A stretch of 64,000 nucleotides of DNA from Hyphomicrobium_A sp036559705 (GTDB taxonomy: Bacteria > Pseudomonadota > Alphaproteobacteria > Rhizobiales > Hyphomicrobiaceae). Below are positions 43,261-52,289 of this stretch, one piece after another. Position 1 is the first letter of the stretch; every line of letters starts with the position of its first letter. The translations under genes and the position numbers were made by a program. Under the pieces are notes generated by a model. That model was not told the DNA's origin, ran no database searches, and worked only from the letters and a program-made list of their open reading frames with translations. The DNA is taken from NCBI GenBank assembly GCA_036559705.1, contig DATBSP010000012.1:23614-87613 (forward strand), written 5' to 3'.

Positions 43261-45774
43261 ATGCGTTTCGCGTCCGCGTTTGCGTCCGTATTGTGTGTGG
43301 TTTGTCTCACATCTGCACCGGCCATAGCGCAAGATTCCGGCGGCGCCGCCGCCCCGCCAACGCCAGCACCGCCGCCGCCTGCTGCGGCCGGTGTTGAGCA
43401 ACTCCCCGCCGTCAACGTCGTGCAGGACACGCCGGTCCAAAAAGCCGCTCGTGCCAAGAAACAGGCGGTCGCCGTTTCGCCCCTCAGCAGCGTCAGCGGT
43501 GCTTCAGCAGGCACTGTGTCTCAGAGCGCAGCCGGCCAAACGGCGCCGACCACGGCGCCGACCACGGCGCCGACCACGGCGCCGGTCGCGGCGCCGGTCA
43601 CAGTGCCGAGCGCGGTGACAGTGGTCACGGACACCGAGATCGAGCAGCAAGGTACGGGGTCGATTCAGCAGACGCTGCAAGCGCACGTGCCGGGCATCAT
43701 CATTTCCGACGCCGCCGGCAATCCGCTGCGCGCGGAGCTCTCCTATCGCGGCTTCGACGCATCCCCGGTCAGCGGGCGCGCACAGGGTATCGCCGTCTAC
43801 CAGAACGGGGTGCGTATCAACGAGGCCTTCGGCGACGTGGTGAACTGGGACGTTATCCCGAGTAACGCTATCGCCTCCATGTCGGTGGTCAGCAACAACC
43901 CAGCGTTCGGCTTGAATGCACTGGGCGGTGCGATCAGCATCCTTATGAAGGACGGTTTCAGTTATCAGGGCGCCGAGGTCGACGTCATGGCCGGCTCCTT
44001 CGGGCGCCGCCAGGTCGGCGTGCAGGCCGGTGGATCGAGCGGCAACGCCGGGATCTTTGTCGCCGGCGAGTGGTTCGAGGAGGACGGCTTCCGCGATTTC
44101 TCCGACAGCGAGATAAGGCGCTTCTACGGCGACCTCGGCCTCAAGGGCAGCTTTGCCGAGGTTCATTTCAGCTTGACGGCCGCCGACAACCATTTCGGCG
44201 CCACGGCCGCCGCACCCGTAGAGCTGCTCGAGCGCAGCTGGAGCAACACCTTTACCTCGCCGCAGACCACTGATCTCGAAGTCTACATGCCGACGATCTC
44301 CGCCTCGGTGAAGGCGACCGATACATTGACGTTTTCCGGTGTCGGCTACTATCGGCGCTACAAGAACCGCGTGGTCGACGGCAACCTGACCGACATCGAC
44401 GAATGCGATGTCCCGCCCGGTCCTGGATTGTGTATCGCAGATGATGCCGGTGACCCGGTAATCCCCGTCACGGACCTCAACGACGTCATCATCCCAGAAG
44501 ACGTTGTTGCCGAAGACAGAAGAGGCTCCATCGAGCGTCTTGCGACCACCAGCGACAGCTGGGGCGGCGTGGTGGAAGGGCAAGAGAAGGCGCGCCTGTT
44601 TGGACGTCCGAACCTCTTCCTGGCCGGCGTCTCATATGATCACGGCAGGTCGAATTATCAAACGTCGAGCGAGATCGGCGAGATTCAACAACAGTACGTC
44701 GTTACCGGCTCGGGGGTTTTCGTTGGCGGGCCACTGGAGCTTGCCCCGCGTGATCTCAATACCGAGAACACCTATTGGGGGCTTTATTTCTCGAACGCGC
44801 TCGATGTGACGGATCAGCTCACGGTGACGGTGGGCGGGCGCTACAATCACGCCACCATCAAGTTGGACGACCTGACGGGTCTTTTCCCGGGTCTCGATGC
44901 GACAAACAAATATGAGCGCTTCAACCCGCTGGTCGGCGCCAATTACAAGCTGCTGCCGGGCATCTCCGTCTATGGTGGCTACTCGGAATCGAACCGTGCG
45001 CCGACGCCGGCCGAGCTCGGCTGCGCTGAGCCAGACTTTCCATGTCTCATCGAGAGCTTCCTGACCGACGACCCGCCGTTGGAGCAGGTGGTCGGCCGCA
45101 CGTCCGAGATCGGTTTGCGTGGCCAGGGTTCCAACGGGGGTGACCGCTTCACTTGGTCGGCTGGGCTGTTCCGCACGCTGGCATCCGATGACATCCTGCC
45201 CATCACGGAAAACAACCGCATCTTTTTCGTGAATGCCGGCGACACCCTGCGCCAAGGCGTCGAGCTGTCCGCGACGTACGAGACGCGAACGTGGAATGTG
45301 TATGCGAATTATGCCTTCGTTGATGCGACGCTCGACAAATGCGACCAACCCAGTGGCGAATGCGCCTTTCTTGAAGCCGGGGATCGCCTGCCGGGAATTC
45401 CGCGTCACCGCTTCAAGGCCGGCATCGAGTATTGGATGACGTCCAAGTGGAAGGTTGGCAGCGATCTCGTGGCGGCCAGTGACCAGCCGTTCTTTCCCAA
45501 CGACGTCTCGGACGCCTTGGGCCTCGACGAGAAACTTGCCGGTTACGCGCGTGTGGATTTGAACACATCCTACGACATCACCGACAAGGTTCAGATTTAT
45601 GGCCTTGTGAAGAACCTGTTCAATTCGAAGTACGGTCTCTACGGCACGTACTTCGAATTTGACGAGGTGAGCCTTATCGATCAGGCCCTGGGAGGGCCCG
45701 GCTTCAACGATGCGCGCACGATCTCGCCTGCCATGCCCTTCGCGGCTTACGGCGGCGTCAAGGTGAAATATTGA
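43261..45774 (+). CDS. TonB-dependent outer-membrane receptor 1
   Basis: 837 residues from ATG 43261, chosen because it gives a proper signal peptide (FASAFASVLCVVCLTSAPAIA) with GGGGAG upstream. A low-complexity Ala/Pro/Thr linker (residues ~25-115) includes a tandem TAPT repeat. Plug domain follows (QQTLQAHVPGIIISDAAGNP, AVYQNGVRINEAFGDVVNWD, FGLNALGGAISILM), then a 22-strand barrel ending GGVKVKY with a terminal aromatic. Ligand unknown; it may be a metal chelate. Clear paralogue of receptor 2. Confidence 0.92.
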   Translation: MRFASAFASVLCVVCLTSAPAIAQDSGGAAAPPTPAPPPPAAAGVEQLPAVNVVQDTPVQKAARAKKQAVAVSPLSSVSGASAGTVSQSAAGQTAPTTAPTTAPTTAPVAAPVTVPSAVTVVTDTEIEQQGTGSIQQTLQAHVPGIIISDAAGNPLRAELSYRGFDASPVSGRAQGIAVYQNGVRINEAFGDVVNWDVIPSNAIASMSVVSNNPAFGLNALGGAISILMKDGFSYQGAEVDVMAGSFGRRQVGVQAGGSSGNAGIFVAGEWFEEDGFRDFSDSEIRRFYGDLGLKGSFAEVHFSLTAADNHFGATAAAPVELLERSWSNTFTSPQTTDLEVYMPTISASVKATDTLTFSGVGYYRRYKNRVVDGNLTDIDECDVPPGPGLCIADDAGDPVIPVTDLNDVIIPEDVVAEDRRGSIERLATTSDSWGGVVEGQEKARLFGRPNLFLAGVSYDHGRSNYQTSSEIGEIQQQYVVTGSGVFVGGPLELAPRDLNTENTYWGLYFSNALDVTDQLTVTVGGRYNHATIKLDDLTGLFPGLDATNKYERFNPLVGANYKLLPGISVYGGYSESNRAPTPAELGCAEPDFPCLIESFLTDDPPLEQVVGRTSEIGLRGQGSNGGDRFTWSAGLFRTLASDDILPITENNRIFFVNAGDTLRQGVELSATYETRTWNVYANYAFVDATLDKCDQPSGECAFLEAGDRLPGIPRHRFKAGIEYWMTSKWKVGSDLVAASDQPFFPNDVSDALGLDEKLAGYARVDLNTSYDITDKVQIYGLVKNLFNSKYGLYGTYFEFDEVSLIDQALGGPGFNDARTISPAMPFAAYGGVKVKY
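43540..43587 (+). repeat. 12-bp tandem repeat in the receptor 1 linker
   Basis: Three exact copies of ACGGCGCCGACC (43540-43575) and a degenerate fourth, encoding TAPT units. Being a multiple of three, copy changes would alter linker length without breaking the frame. Confidence 0.8.
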
Positions 45775-45808
45775 TCTGACCGACGCGGGCGCCTCAACGT
45801 CGGCGGCA

Positions 45809-45852
45809 CATGACGAGGCCCTCTTCACCCTCGTGCAGAGGGCCTCGTCATG
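45809..45852 (+). terminator. Rho-independent terminator of receptor 1
   Basis: 16-bp perfect stem: CATGACGAGGCCCTCT (45809-45824) with its complement at 45837-45852, 12-base loop, followed by TTT. Ends the receptor 1 transcript 35 bases after its stop. Confidence 0.9.
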
Positions 45853-45998
45853 TTTGCATCCTGCGGGACGTTGCCGCCATGCCACGTTGGCAATTGGATA
45901 CACAGTTACGTCTGCGTGCCGCGCTTGACGCAGGTAATGGGCCGTTACCCAATTCTTCTGGGATGCAAATTTGAGTCGCTAAGAAATGCACGCGAAAT

Positions 45999-46013
45999 CG
46001 GGAAAAATTCCCG
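45999..46013. promoter_or_regulatory. Operator-like inverted repeat upstream of second TonB receptor
   Basis: CGGGAAAAATTCCCG, arms CGGGAA/TTCCCG with AAA between, 88 bases upstream of the receptor 2 ATG. Identical to the site at 42987-43001. Only one copy seen here. Confidence 0.65.
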
Positions 46014-46101
46014 AAAATTAGTAACGTGAGTGCCCAAAAGAAAGTCAGTCGAGTTTTTCGAGGAGTAAAGCGGAAATAGCAACGAAACGCTGGGGGACGA
46101 C

Positions 46102-48810
46102 ATGCGGGGCAAACGTCTATTGCGGCTAGCGGGGGCGGCCGGAGCAATGGCGTTGCTCTCACTTCCGGTCACTGCCCAGCAGACCGACCCGCCGCAGACG
46201 CAGCCTACCCCGCCGGCAGGAGGCGCTGCTGCACCGGCTCCGAGCACGACCGCGCCGAGCGCAACCACCCCGAACGCTGCCACGCCGAGCACCACGCCGA
46301 ATGCGGCGGCCCCCCCGACTCCGGCGCCGCCGGCGGCGAACCAGCTCCCGCCTGTTGAGGTCATCCAGAAGGCAAAGCCGGCACCCAAGGCTGCTGCCAA
46401 AAAGGCGGCGCCGAAGAAGCAGGCAGTCGCCCCGGCTTCGGCACCTCCGGCCGCCCCGCAACAGCTCGACACACCCGCAACGTACCAGCCTGGTGAGGGC
46501 GGCATCGACAGCGGCACGGTCCAGATGTCTCCCGTCGAGGGCAGCGCGATACCGATCGGCAATTACCCGGGCGCCGTCGGTCGCGGCAGTGCCGCGGACT
46601 TCAATCGCACCGGGTATACCTATGCGCCCGAGGTGCTGCAGCAGACAGTGCCCGGCGTCATCCTCGGGGACGCGCAGGGCAACGTCTTCCAGCGCAACCT
46701 GCAGTTCCGCGGCTTTGAATCCTCGCCCGTCAACGGCGTTCCGCAGGGACTCGCCGTCTACCAGAACGGCGTGCGCATCAACGAGTCGTTCGGCGATATC
46801 GTCAACTACGACTTCCTGCCCGACAACGCCATCAACGGCATGACGATCATTGGCGCCAATCCGGTGTTCGGTCTCAACGCTCTCGGCGGCGCGCTGACGA
46901 TCTTCATGCGCGACGGCTTCAACTACCAGGGTGCCGAGCTCAATGTGATGGGCGGCTCGTTCGGCCGCTACCAGGGCGGCCTCGCGGTCGGTGGCAACAG
47001 CGGATCGTGGGGCAGCTTCATGGCTCTCGAAGGCATCCATGACGACGGCTATCGCGATTTCTCGCAATCGCGCATCCGCCGCATGTACGCTGACATCGGC
47101 GCCAGGGGCGACGGCACCGAGTTCCACCTGAACTTCACGGGTGCCGCCAACTTCGTCGGCGTCACCGCCGCCGCTCCCGAGCAGCTTCTCGATCTCAATT
47201 GGGCGAACACGTTCACCTCCCCGCAGACCACCAAGAACCAGGTGGTGATGATCTCGGCCAACGGCAACATCGAGGTTTCGCCGACCTGGTCGCTGCAGGG
47301 CGTCGGCTACTATCGCTGGTTCAAGCAGTCGCACGTCGACGGCAACATCTCCGAGGCGGCGGAATGCGACGATCCGGGCTTGGCGGGCCTTCTCTGCCTT
47401 GAAGGCGATCCCCTTGAGCAATTGTTCGGCATCGGTCCGGGCGTGAACATCGACGGCTCCATCCCCTCTGATATCGCCGACCCGCTCGGCTCGCTCGATC
47501 AGACCTCGCAGCTCGCCAACAGTTTCGGCCTCTCCGGGCAGGCCGTGAACAAGGACTACATTGCCGGCTACAAGAACCAGTTCCTGATCGGCGCCAGCTA
47601 CGATCACGGCAACGTCGGCTACGGTGCCACGTCTACGCTCGGCTCGATCGCACCTAAATTCGTCGTCAACAGCCTCGGGGTTCTCCTCGTTCAGCCCGAC
47701 GAGGTTTCGCCGCGCGACTTGACGACGATCAACGACTACTACGGCATCTACTTCTCCGACACGGTCGACCTGACAAGCGACCTCGCACTGACGGTGGGCG
47801 GTCGCTATAACTTCGCCCGCGTACAGATCCTCGACGAAACCGGCAATGCGCCGCAGCTCAACGGCGACAACACGTTCCAGCGCTTCAACCCGATGGTGGG
47901 CGGCACGTATCTCATCCAACCGGGGCTGACGTTCTTTGCCGGCTACGCCGAGGCAAATCGTGCGCCAACGCCGGCCGAACTCGCCTGCTCGGATCCGAAC
48001 TTCCCGTGCTTGCTCGAAAGCTTCCTCACCGCCGACCCGCCGCTTGACCAGGTCGTCTCGCACACCTGGGAGCTCGGCCTGCGCGGCAGCATGCAGGGAT
48101 ATAACAATGAGCGCTTCGAGTGGAGCGCCGGGCTGTTCCGTGCCGAAAATACCAACGACATCTACCAGGCCGCCGACGAAATCTCCGGCCGCGGCTTCTT
48201 CGACAACATTGGCGATACGCTGCGGCAGGGCATCGAAATCGGCGGCCGTTATACCGATACGAGCTGGATGATCTATGCGAACTACGCGCTCGTCGAGGCC
48301 ACGTTCCAGAGCGCCTTTATCCTGCCTTCGCCCGACAATCCTCTGGCCTTTGAATGCTTGGCAGGCCCCGGCTCTCCACGGTCCGACGATGAGCCCAATT
48401 GCCTTCAGATCAATGCTGGCGACCGCATTCCCGGCGTCCCTCTCAGCCGCTTCAAGACCGGCTTCGACTACCTGATTACGCCGGAGTGGCGGTTCGGCGC
48501 CGACCTCGTCGCGGCCTCCAGCCAGTACTTCTTCGGCGACGAAGCCAACCTCAACGCACCGCTTGGCGGCTACGCCAAGGTCGACCTGCACACCTTCTAC
48601 GACCTCACCGAGAACATCCAGCTCTACGGCCTCGTCTACAATCTCTTCAACTCGCACTACGGCCTGTTCGGCAACTTCTTCAACCTCGAGGCCGCCAATT
48701 CGGCGTCGGAGGCCAACCCGGCGACTGGCGCTGACTTTTTCACCAACCCACGCACCATTACGCCGGCGCCACCATTCGTGGCTTACGGTGGTATGAAGGT
48801 CCACTACTGA
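46102..48810 (+). CDS. TonB-dependent outer-membrane receptor 2
   Basis: 902 residues: signal peptide (LLRLAGAAGAMALLSLPVTA), a Pro/Ala/Lys-rich linker to residue ~150, plug (VLQQTVPGVILGDAQGNVFQ, AVYQNGVRINESFGDIVNYD, FGLNALGGALTIFM) and barrel ending GGMKVHY. Closely parallels receptor 1, for example NRAPTPAEL, FPCLLESFLTADPPLDQVV and GDTLRQGIEIGG, so the pair arose by duplication and diverged. Likely fed by the exbB-exbD-tonB genes upstream. No plasmid-like features. A terminator hairpin follows. Confidence 0.92.
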   Translation: MRGKRLLRLAGAAGAMALLSLPVTAQQTDPPQTQPTPPAGGAAAPAPSTTAPSATTPNAATPSTTPNAAAPPTPAPPAANQLPPVEVIQKAKPAPKAAAKKAAPKKQAVAPASAPPAAPQQLDTPATYQPGEGGIDSGTVQMSPVEGSAIPIGNYPGAVGRGSAADFNRTGYTYAPEVLQQTVPGVILGDAQGNVFQRNLQFRGFESSPVNGVPQGLAVYQNGVRINESFGDIVNYDFLPDNAINGMTIIGANPVFGLNALGGALTIFMRDGFNYQGAELNVMGGSFGRYQGGLAVGGNSGSWGSFMALEGIHDDGYRDFSQSRIRRMYADIGARGDGTEFHLNFTGAANFVGVTAAAPEQLLDLNWANTFTSPQTTKNQVVMISANGNIEVSPTWSLQGVGYYRWFKQSHVDGNISEAAECDDPGLAGLLCLEGDPLEQLFGIGPGVNIDGSIPSDIADPLGSLDQTSQLANSFGLSGQAVNKDYIAGYKNQFLIGASYDHGNVGYGATSTLGSIAPKFVVNSLGVLLVQPDEVSPRDLTTINDYYGIYFSDTVDLTSDLALTVGGRYNFARVQILDETGNAPQLNGDNTFQRFNPMVGGTYLIQPGLTFFAGYAEANRAPTPAELACSDPNFPCLLESFLTADPPLDQVVSHTWELGLRGSMQGYNNERFEWSAGLFRAENTNDIYQAADEISGRGFFDNIGDTLRQGIEIGGRYTDTSWMIYANYALVEATFQSAFILPSPDNPLAFECLAGPGSPRSDDEPNCLQINAGDRIPGVPLSRFKTGFDYLITPEWRFGADLVAASSQYFFGDEANLNAPLGGYAKVDLHTFYDLTENIQLYGLVYNLFNSHYGLFGNFFNLEAANSASEANPATGADFFTNPRTITPAPPFVAYGGMKVHY

Positions 48811-48835
48811 CGGCCAGACTTCTATGTGTCTCCCG

Positions 48836-48863
48836 CGGGCGTCTCGGGCAACCGAGGCGCCCG
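48836..48863 (+). terminator. Terminator of receptor 2
   Basis: CGGGCGTCTCGG pairs with CCGAGGCGCCCG (one G-T), GCAA tetraloop, followed by TTTCGCTT. Confidence 0.85.
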
Positions 48864-48872
48864 TTTCGCTTC

Positions 48873-49241
48873 CTACATCTGCGTGACGTAGGCGCGGCCC
48901 TCGATCACGTCGTATTCGCACACGGGCATTGGCTCGGTCCCGGCCAAGGTCAGCACCACGTGCGGGTGCTTGAAGCGGGCCGGCCAGCGATCGTTGCCGA
49001 GTTGCCAAATCTGCACGTCGACGCGGGAGCGCCCGATCACGAGGTCGACGGTAGCCGGCCGCGTCCACAGGGGCGCATTAGCGCCGGCACGGAAGATCTG
49101 CTCGCTCTGGCAGGCGGCAATGGCCCGCTCGCGGTAGGCGCGGATGAGCGCATCCTGCGCTCCGTCGCGGTAAAGGCGATCCTGGGTCCAAATTTTCGCG
49201 CCCGCCAGCACGGCGAGTGCGATGACCAGTGCTCTCAACAT
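48873..49241 (-). CDS. Small membrane-anchored hypothetical protein
   Basis: 122 residues. An N-terminal hydrophobic helix (MLRALVIALAVLAGAKIW) probably anchors the protein; the rest is a small beta-rich domain (ATVDLVIGRSRVDVQIWQLG, HVVLTLAGTEPMPVCEYDVI). Not recognised as a named family. ATG 49241 is chosen because it places the helix first; the longer frame upstream is Arg/Pro-rich noise. Divergent from the hydroxypyruvate reductase gene. Confidence 0.6.
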   Translation of the reverse strand: MLRALVIALAVLAGAKIWTQDRLYRDGAQDALIRAYRERAIAACQSEQIFRAGANAPLWTRPATVDLVIGRSRVDVQIWQLGNDRWPARFKHPHVVLTLAGTEPMPVCEYDVIEGRAYVTQM

Positions 49242-49447
49242 GAAGGCTCGGCTCCCACCAGCGGGCGTAAAAGGCCCCCGCCGGCCGCGTGTGCGGCATC
49301 CTTGCGCGGTGCCCCCGAGTTTCCCCGGGCTTGGTGAAGAAAGAGTATCGCCGCGCTTGTCAGGGGCCCGCCATTGCGGCATGGATCGCGGCCAAGTCCG
49401 CATCTCTTTTCGTTCCAAGTTCGCATCCCGGGGGAGGACGCTGTCCC

Positions 49448-50416
49448 ATGAGCAAGAAAAAAATCCTGATCACCTGGCCTCTTCCAGAGGCCGTCATGGC
49501 CCGCGCCCGGGCGTCCTACGACGTCATCGCGCACGGTGACAACCCGAAGATGACCGTCGACGAGATGCTGGAGACGGCAAAGTCGGTCGACGCAATCCTG
49601 CTGACGCTGAACGAGAAGTGCCCGAAGGCGGTGATCGACCGCGTTCCCGAGAACATCAAATGTATCTCGACGTTCTCCATCGGCTTCGACCACATCGATC
49701 TCGAGGCCTGCAAGGCGCGCGGCATCAAGGTGGGCAACGCCCCCCACGGCGTCACGGTGGCGACCGCCGAGATCGCCATGCTGCTCTTGCTTGGCTCGGC
49801 ACGCCGCGCCTCCGAGGGCGAGCACATGATGCGCACACGCTCCTGGCCCGGCTGGCAGCCGCTACAGCTCGTCGGCCAGCGGCTCGACGGCAAGAAGCTT
49901 GGCATCTACGGCTTCGGCAAGATCGGCCAGGCTCTGGCGAAGCGCGCTCGCGGCTTCGACATGGACATCCACTACTACGACATCTATCGGCAGCCGCCGG
50001 AGAAGGAGAAGGAGCTCGGCGTCACCTATCACGACAGCCTCGACAGCCTGTTGAAGATCTCGCAGTTCTTCTCCATCAACGCGCCGTCGACGCCGGAGAC
50101 GCGCTACTTCTTCAACAAGGACGTTATCGAAAAGCTGCCGCAGGGCGCTATCGTGGTGAACACGGCGCGCGGCGATCTCGTCAAGGACGAGGACACGATC
50201 GCGGCGCTGAAGTCCGGCCGCCTCGGCTATGCCGGCCTCGATGTGTTCGCCGGCGAGCCGAAGATCAACGAGGGCTACTACGACCTGCCCAATACGTTCC
50301 TGTTCCCGCATCTGGGCTCGGCGGCGATCGAGGCGCGCAATCAGATGGGCTTTGAGGCGCTGGACAACATCGACGCCTTCTTCGCCGGCAAGGACATGCC
50401 GTTCAGGCTGGCATAG
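49448..50416 (+). CDS. hprA: D-glycerate dehydrogenase / hydroxypyruvate reductase
   Basis: 322-residue D-2-hydroxyacid dehydrogenase, very like the Hyphomicrobium glycerate dehydrogenase as I recall it (KKILITWPLPEA start, NIKCISTFSIGFDHIDLEAC, PHGVTVATAEIAMLLLLGSA). NAD-binding loop GIYGFGKIGQALAK, catalytic Arg in NTARGDLV, Glu in FAGEPKINEGYYDLP and His in FPHLGSAA. In the serine cycle it reduces hydroxypyruvate to glycerate. ATG 49448 rather than further upstream. Partner of sgaA downstream in pathway order. Confidence 0.95.
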   Translation: MSKKKILITWPLPEAVMARARASYDVIAHGDNPKMTVDEMLETAKSVDAILLTLNEKCPKAVIDRVPENIKCISTFSIGFDHIDLEACKARGIKVGNAPHGVTVATAEIAMLLLLGSARRASEGEHMMRTRSWPGWQPLQLVGQRLDGKKLGIYGFGKIGQALAKRARGFDMDIHYYDIYRQPPEKEKELGVTYHDSLDSLLKISQFFSINAPSTPETRYFFNKDVIEKLPQGAIVVNTARGDLVKDEDTIAALKSGRLGYAGLDVFAGEPKINEGYYDLPNTFLFPHLGSAAIEARNQMGFEALDNIDAFFAGKDMPFRLA

Positions 50417-50429
50417 AGTTCGCGGCAAC

Positions 50430-50457
50430 GGACGGGCGCGTAGCACGCGACCCGTCC
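50430..50457. terminator. Bidirectional terminator hairpin between hprA and DUF1624 gene
   Basis: GGACGGGCGCGT pairs with ACGCG-A-CCCGTCC (one bulge) around an AGC loop, in the 50 bases between two convergent genes. Confidence 0.75.
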
Positions 50458-50466
50458 AAGCTCGGC

Positions 50467-51690
50467 CTAGAGGTAGCTGAGCCACCAGTCGCTCCGCCGC
50501 CGCTTGACGTCCGCGAACCAGCGGCAGAGCGGATAGAGCGTGACAACCACGACGAGCCACACGCCATAGATCCACGGCAGCGCCAGCCCGTAGCCTGCGG
50601 GCTTGTCCGACGGCGCGCCACCGAAGAGGAAGGTGGCGTCGCCGAAGACCATCAATGCGTAAGCGACCGCCATCGCATGGATGAGGAAGATATGCGCCAC
50701 ATAGTAGAGCATCGGAACGCGGCCGAAGGTCGTGATCCATGATGCGAGCCTGCCGCGCGCGTGCTCGAAGAGGCCGAGCAGTATGAGGCCGGGGCCGAGC
50801 GTCATCATCAGATAGAGCAAGGACGGCGGGTATTTCTCGACGTTGAGCAGCGAGAGCAGCGTTGCCGGCAGGGTCTCATGCACCGTCCACGACGCGGGGT
50901 CGCCGTAGAAATTGCTGAGCCGCAAGGCGACAAAGGCCGCCGTGAGCAGCAGCCCCAGGGCCAGGAACCGCCGCCGGCGCCGGTTTGAGTCGAGCGAGAA
51001 CTCGCTCCCGAGCGCGTAGCCCGCCGCCATCACGCCGACCCATGGAATAAGCGGGTAGAGCGCATAGAGGCTCGAGGTTTGCGACAGCTTGATCAGCCCC
51101 GGCTGATGCAGAAACGTCCAGATCCAACCCGCCGAGTCGAAGTCCGCCGCGTTGATGCCGTCGAGCAGGTTGTGGCCCGCAATCATGGCGAGGCCAATCG
51201 CGCCGATCGCTATCCGCGGCAGCCAGACGAGGCCCGCGAGCACGACCATCGACGCGCCGATCACCCAGATCACCTGCGTGGCGAAGTGGTCGAGCCCAAA
51301 GTTGAACGTCCAGCCGAGCCGCACGATGGTGAACTCGAGCACCATCAACCAGAAGCCCCTCGTGACGAGAAACCGGCTGAGCTCCGCCGTACTTCGACCC
51401 CGCTGTCCGTAGAGATAGGCGGAGACGCCGGAAAGCAGAATGAAGATTGGCGCGCAGAAGTGGGTGATCCACCGTGTGAGGAAGAGAGCAGGATCGGCGA
51501 CGTCACGCGGGTTCATCCCGCTCGAGCCGAAGAAGTCGCGCGTGTGATCCAGCGCCATGATCACCATGACAAGGCCACGTAGCAGGTCGATGGAATCAAG
51601 GCGCGGGCGGGCGTTGGTTACGCAGGTCGCGGCCAAGGGCGGCGGCAGGTGGGCCACGGACGGCGGTGGACTCTTCAATTGAACGTTCAT
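50467..51690 (-). CDS. DUF1624/HGSNAT-like membrane acyltransferase
   Basis: 407-residue polytopic membrane protein with about ten hydrophobic helices. The start of the conserved part, DSIDLLRGLVMVIMALDHTR with the DHTRDFF motif, then RWITHFCAPIFILLSGVSAY, marks the DUF1624/heparan-alpha-glucosaminide acetyltransferase-like family, thought to acetylate substrates across the membrane. Acceptor unknown. The N-terminal ~25 residues are Pro-rich. Single gene, convergent with hprA. Confidence 0.85.
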   Translation of the reverse strand: MNVQLKSPPPSVAHLPPPLAATCVTNARPRLDSIDLLRGLVMVIMALDHTRDFFGSSGMNPRDVADPALFLTRWITHFCAPIFILLSGVSAYLYGQRGRSTAELSRFLVTRGFWLMVLEFTIVRLGWTFNFGLDHFATQVIWVIGASMVVLAGLVWLPRIAIGAIGLAMIAGHNLLDGINAADFDSAGWIWTFLHQPGLIKLSQTSSLYALYPLIPWVGVMAAGYALGSEFSLDSNRRRRRFLALGLLLTAAFVALRLSNFYGDPASWTVHETLPATLLSLLNVEKYPPSLLYLMMTLGPGLILLGLFEHARGRLASWITTFGRVPMLYYVAHIFLIHAMAVAYALMVFGDATFLFGGAPSDKPAGYGLALPWIYGVWLVVVVTLYPLCRWFADVKRRRSDWWLSYL

Positions 51691-51954
51691 GGCGTCCTTC
51701 TATTCGTGATTGTTGTCACCACTTAGGAAGCGGGAGAGAAACGCAAGGATCTCGCATGAACGTCGGAGACAGGCTGTTCCCCGGGGCACCGGGCATCGAA
51801 CGGATGGGCAAGGAAAATGCCTTTCGCCCTCGCCTTAGCGCCGCTGCGGAAGGTATATGGTAAGAACAGGGAAGGAAGATCGGGGGGATGGTGTGGCACG
51901 TGCTGGGTTCCGTTCGGGGAGGCGGAGGTCGGCGCCTGAGCAGGAGCACTACCA

Positions 51955-52266
51955 ATGGAACCGATCGAGCAAACCACGAGCACTTCGGCGACCGAACAGC
52001 GCAAATCCAGCTTCGGCGACGCTACCGTGTGGATGCGCGGCCTCTACATGCTTCTGTTGGTGCTTGCATTCGGCGTCGCGCAGATGTTGCTGTGCGTGAC
52101 GGCGATCGCGCAGTTCCTGTGGCTGCTGTTTGCCGGCGAGGCGAATAGCCAGATCGCACAGTTCGGTAACTCGCTGTCGCGCTGGCTCGCCGACGCGGCG
52201 CGTTATCTGTCGTGCGCCAGCGACATGAAGCCGTTCCCCTGGGCGCCGTGGCCCCCGGCCCAGTAA
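51955..52266 (+). CDS. DUF4389 domain membrane protein
   Basis: 103-residue protein with a DUF4389-like core: WMRGLYMLLLVLAFGVAQML and AIAQFLWLLFAGEANSQIA are two membrane helices, then FGNSLSRWLADAARYLSCAS. Role unknown. ATG follows GAGCAGGAGC. Converges with the amidase gene; stops are 23 bases apart. Confidence 0.8.
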   Translation: MEPIEQTTSTSATEQRKSSFGDATVWMRGLYMLLLVLAFGVAQMLLCVTAIAQFLWLLFAGEANSQIAQFGNSLSRWLADAARYLSCASDMKPFPWAPWPPAQ

Positions 52267-52289
52267 GAGTGCCGCCGGCCTAGTGTCGC

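Larger units (their letters stand above)
45775..46101. other. Intergenic region between the two TonB receptor genes
   Basis: 327 bases with the receptor 1 terminator on the left and the operator-like repeat of receptor 2 on the right. No gene. Nothing else recognised. Confidence 0.7.

Noticed and set aside
46159..49068. 969-codon open frame opposite to TonB receptor 2
   Set aside because: Open only because of the high-GC codon pattern of the receptor on the other strand; composition is Arg/Glu/Val-rich noise and it has no ribosome site.
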